From positions 8,434,501 to 8,498,500 of the forward strand of contig OY829539.1 in the NCBI GenBank assembly GCA_963691705.1: 64,000 bases of DNA, written 5' to 3'. Origin of the DNA: Viola odorata (Eukaryota; Streptophyta; Magnoliopsida; Malpighiales; Violaceae). This document shows positions 62,446-64,000 of the stretch, piece after piece. Both the position numbers and the translations under genes were made by a program. The first letter of the stretch is position 1. Every line of letters starts with the position of its first letter. The notes below the pieces were generated by a model, which made no database searches, had not been told where the DNA came from, and saw only the letters and a list, made by a program, of their open reading frames with translations.

Positions 62446-64000
62446 GATCAAGGCCAAGAAGGAGAAATGTGCGAAAAGACATACTTTCTGGGCAATTTCA
62501 GAAGAGGTTAAGCTTCAAGACTAGCGTCGAGACCATAGACACCAATTTCTCCATGTACTAATGTACTCGGATTGATATGCAAACTCTATTTTTGTGCTGT
62601 GTTATCTGCATTTTGAGTGACTAAACATATAGCCTTGTTTGCGAGCGAGTGAGTAAACACATATCTGGTGAGGGCTGCTCGTGACTAGGCCTGATGTGGA
62701 AAAGTTCTACCTTTGGGGTCGGTATCCCAATGCTTTAATGCAGGTGTGCATCTAGGCAGGAAGCGCCTTATCGAGACCTGGACAATTGACGGGTTTGATC
62801 ATTCCAGTGCTTTGGTTGTTTGTGTTCATGTTTTGGTACTGTTTTTAATTTTGTGAATGCTCAAGGGCGACCATTGGGCAGTGTGGGGATATTTGATTAC
62901 ATGTATTTTATGAATGTTTTTCCTTCCATTCTTACCTCGATTTAGGCCTTGATACTACTAATTCGCTCGTGTTTCCATCTTTATCGCAGATCAAGGCCAA
63001 GAAGCAGAAATGTGCTAAAAGACATACTTTCTGGGAAATTTCAGAAGAGTTTAAGCTTCAAGACTAGCGTCGAGACCATAGACACCAATTTCTCCATGTA
63101 CTAATGTACTCGGATTGATATGCAAACTCTATTTTTGTGCTGTGTTATCTGCATTTTGAGTGACTAAACATATAGCCTTGTTTGCGAGCGAGTGAGTAAA
63201 CACATATCTGGTGAGGGTTGCTCGTGACTAGGCCTGATATGGAAAAGTTCTACCTTTGGGGTCGGTATCCCAATGCTTTAATGCAGGTGTGCATCTAGGC
63301 AGGAAGCGCCTTATCGAGACCTGGACAATTGACGGGTTTGATCATTCCAGTGCTTTGGTTGTTTGTGTTCATGTTTTGGTACTGTTTTTAATTTTGTGAA
63401 TGCTCAAGGGCGACCATTGGGCAGTGTAGGGATATTTGATTACATGTATTTTATGCATGTTTTTCCTTCCATTCTTACCTCGATTTAGGCCTTGATACTA
63501 CTAATTCGCTCGTGTTTCCATCTTTATCGCAGATCAAGGCCAAGAAGCAGAAATGTGCTAAAAGACATACTTTCTGAGCAATTTCAGAAGAGTTTAAGCT
63601 TCAAGACTAGCGTCGAGACCATAGACACCAATTTCTCCATGTACTAATGTACTCGGATTGATATGCAAACTCTATTTTTGTGCTGTGTTATCTGCATTTT
63701 GAGTGACTAAACATATAGCCTTGTTTGCGAGCGAGTGAGTAAACACATATCTGGTGAGGGCTGCTCGTGACTAGGCCTGATATGGAAAAGTTCTACCTTT
63801 GGGGTCGGTATCCCAATGCTTTAATGCAGGTGTGCATCTAGGCAGGAAGCGCCTTATCGAGACCTGCACAATTGACGGGTTTGATCATTCCAGTGCTTTG
63901 GTTGTTTGTGTTCATGTTTTGGTACTGTTTTTAATTTTGTGAATGCTCAAGGGCGACCATTGGGCAGTGTGGGGATATTTGATTACATGTATTTTATGCA
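62446..64000 (+). repeat. Third instance of the 468A / 230T+440A / 336C triplet, cut by the window end
   Basis: Copies 116-118 match copies 111-113 and 101-103: 17G with 468A (ATGAATG), then 230T with 440A, then 46A with 336C (CTGCACAA). The spacing from 111 to 116 is five copies (2715 bp), against ten from 101 to 111. Copy 116 has a private AGAGGTTAAG. Copy 118 begins at 63532 and is cut after 469 bp by the window edge, within the TTTTATGCA stretch. Confidence 0.8.

Larger units (their letters stand above)
1..64000 (+). repeat. Tandem satellite array, 543-bp monomer, about 117.9 copies
   Basis: The window is filled by direct copies of a 543-bp unit. Copy n begins at 1 + 543 x (n-1), with the phase set on the G of GATCAAGG. 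Copies 2, 3, 50, 117 and 118 fall exactly on the predicted starts 544, 1087, 26608, 62989 and 63532, so no net indel has built up. All copies share one orientation. Class A and class B monomers differ at nine sites (98.3% identity), and most other copies differ by a similar number of substitutions. No unique DNA, transposon insertion or inversion was seen. Length and homogeneity fit satellite DNA of a eukaryotic centromere, pericentromere or heterochromatic knob. Which of these cannot be told from the window, since no flanking sequence is present. Both array ends lie outside it. Confidence 0.98.

Noticed and set aside
1..64000. CRISPR array or bacterial repeat region
   Set aside because: The unit is 543 bp with no short repeat/unique spacer pattern. 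The composition, splice-like signals and 64-kb tandem structure are eukaryotic.
1..64000. 5S rDNA, other rRNA, snRNA or spliced-leader gene array
   Set aside because: These also form tandem arrays of several hundred bp, but I see no 5S internal control region, no conserved rRNA or snRNA segment, and no known spliced-leader exon in the monomer.
1..64000. Complete LTR retrotransposon
   Set aside because: There is no gag or pol coding, no primer-binding site and no paired LTRs. Only a resemblance to an LTR end is present.

Overview
The whole window is one uninterrupted head-to-tail satellite DNA array. The monomer is exactly 543 bp. Copy n starts at 1 + 543 x (n-1), and this register holds from position 1 to the last base (copy 50 at 26608, copy 118 at 63532, both checked directly), so there are 117 full copies plus 469 bp of a 118th. 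I found no inverted copies, no inserted elements, no unique sequence and no net insertion or deletion. The first monomer is 42% G+C. No reading frame in it exceeds about 56 codons on either strand, so I call no protein gene, and I see no tRNA, rRNA or CRISPR.

The organism is a eukaryote, most likely a flowering plant (inference). Each monomer carries a branch-point-like TACTAAT, a pyrimidine-rich tract and a CAG acceptor in front of a 26-codon open segment. It also has a GTGTGGGGA / TTTGAT / TTTTATGCAT stretch that, from memory, resembles the polypurine-tract to LTR junction of plant Ty3/gypsy (Tat/Athila-like) elements. The satellite may therefore descend from an LTR and the untranslated region next to it. 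No search was possible.

The structure lies in the point variants. In the notes, monomer position 1 is the G of GATCAAGG. Classes: A (28G, 188C, 239T, 251G, 335G/338C/343G, 392T); A' (as A but 239A); B (28T, 188G, 251A, 335T/338T/343A, 392G); C (414C, 417G, 425G, 426G, 531A); D (28T, 251A, 335G, with 123T in the early form or 423A in the late form); F (251G, 335T, 395A, 426G); G (34G, 35A, 54T); H (26C, 188G, 195A); I (68T, 244C); J (17G, 48C, 188G, 195A); K (17G, 48C, 188C); N (46A, 48C, usually 298A).

Region by region: 1-9774 alternates A and B (1086-bp dimers). 9775-24435 carries about four iterations of C-D-F-G-A-B with nested 3- and 4-copy duplications. 24436-35838 is built from C-D-H-B and a duplicated six-copy block (3258 bp). 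35839-46155 has 8- and 9-copy blocks with H, I, J and F. 46156-49956 has short K-N-F blocks. 49957-64000 has 10- to 12-copy blocks in which two neighbouring monomers have twice been fused into one hybrid. The array looks like an actively homogenising, possibly centromeric or heterochromatic, satellite shaped by in-register unequal exchange and conversion.
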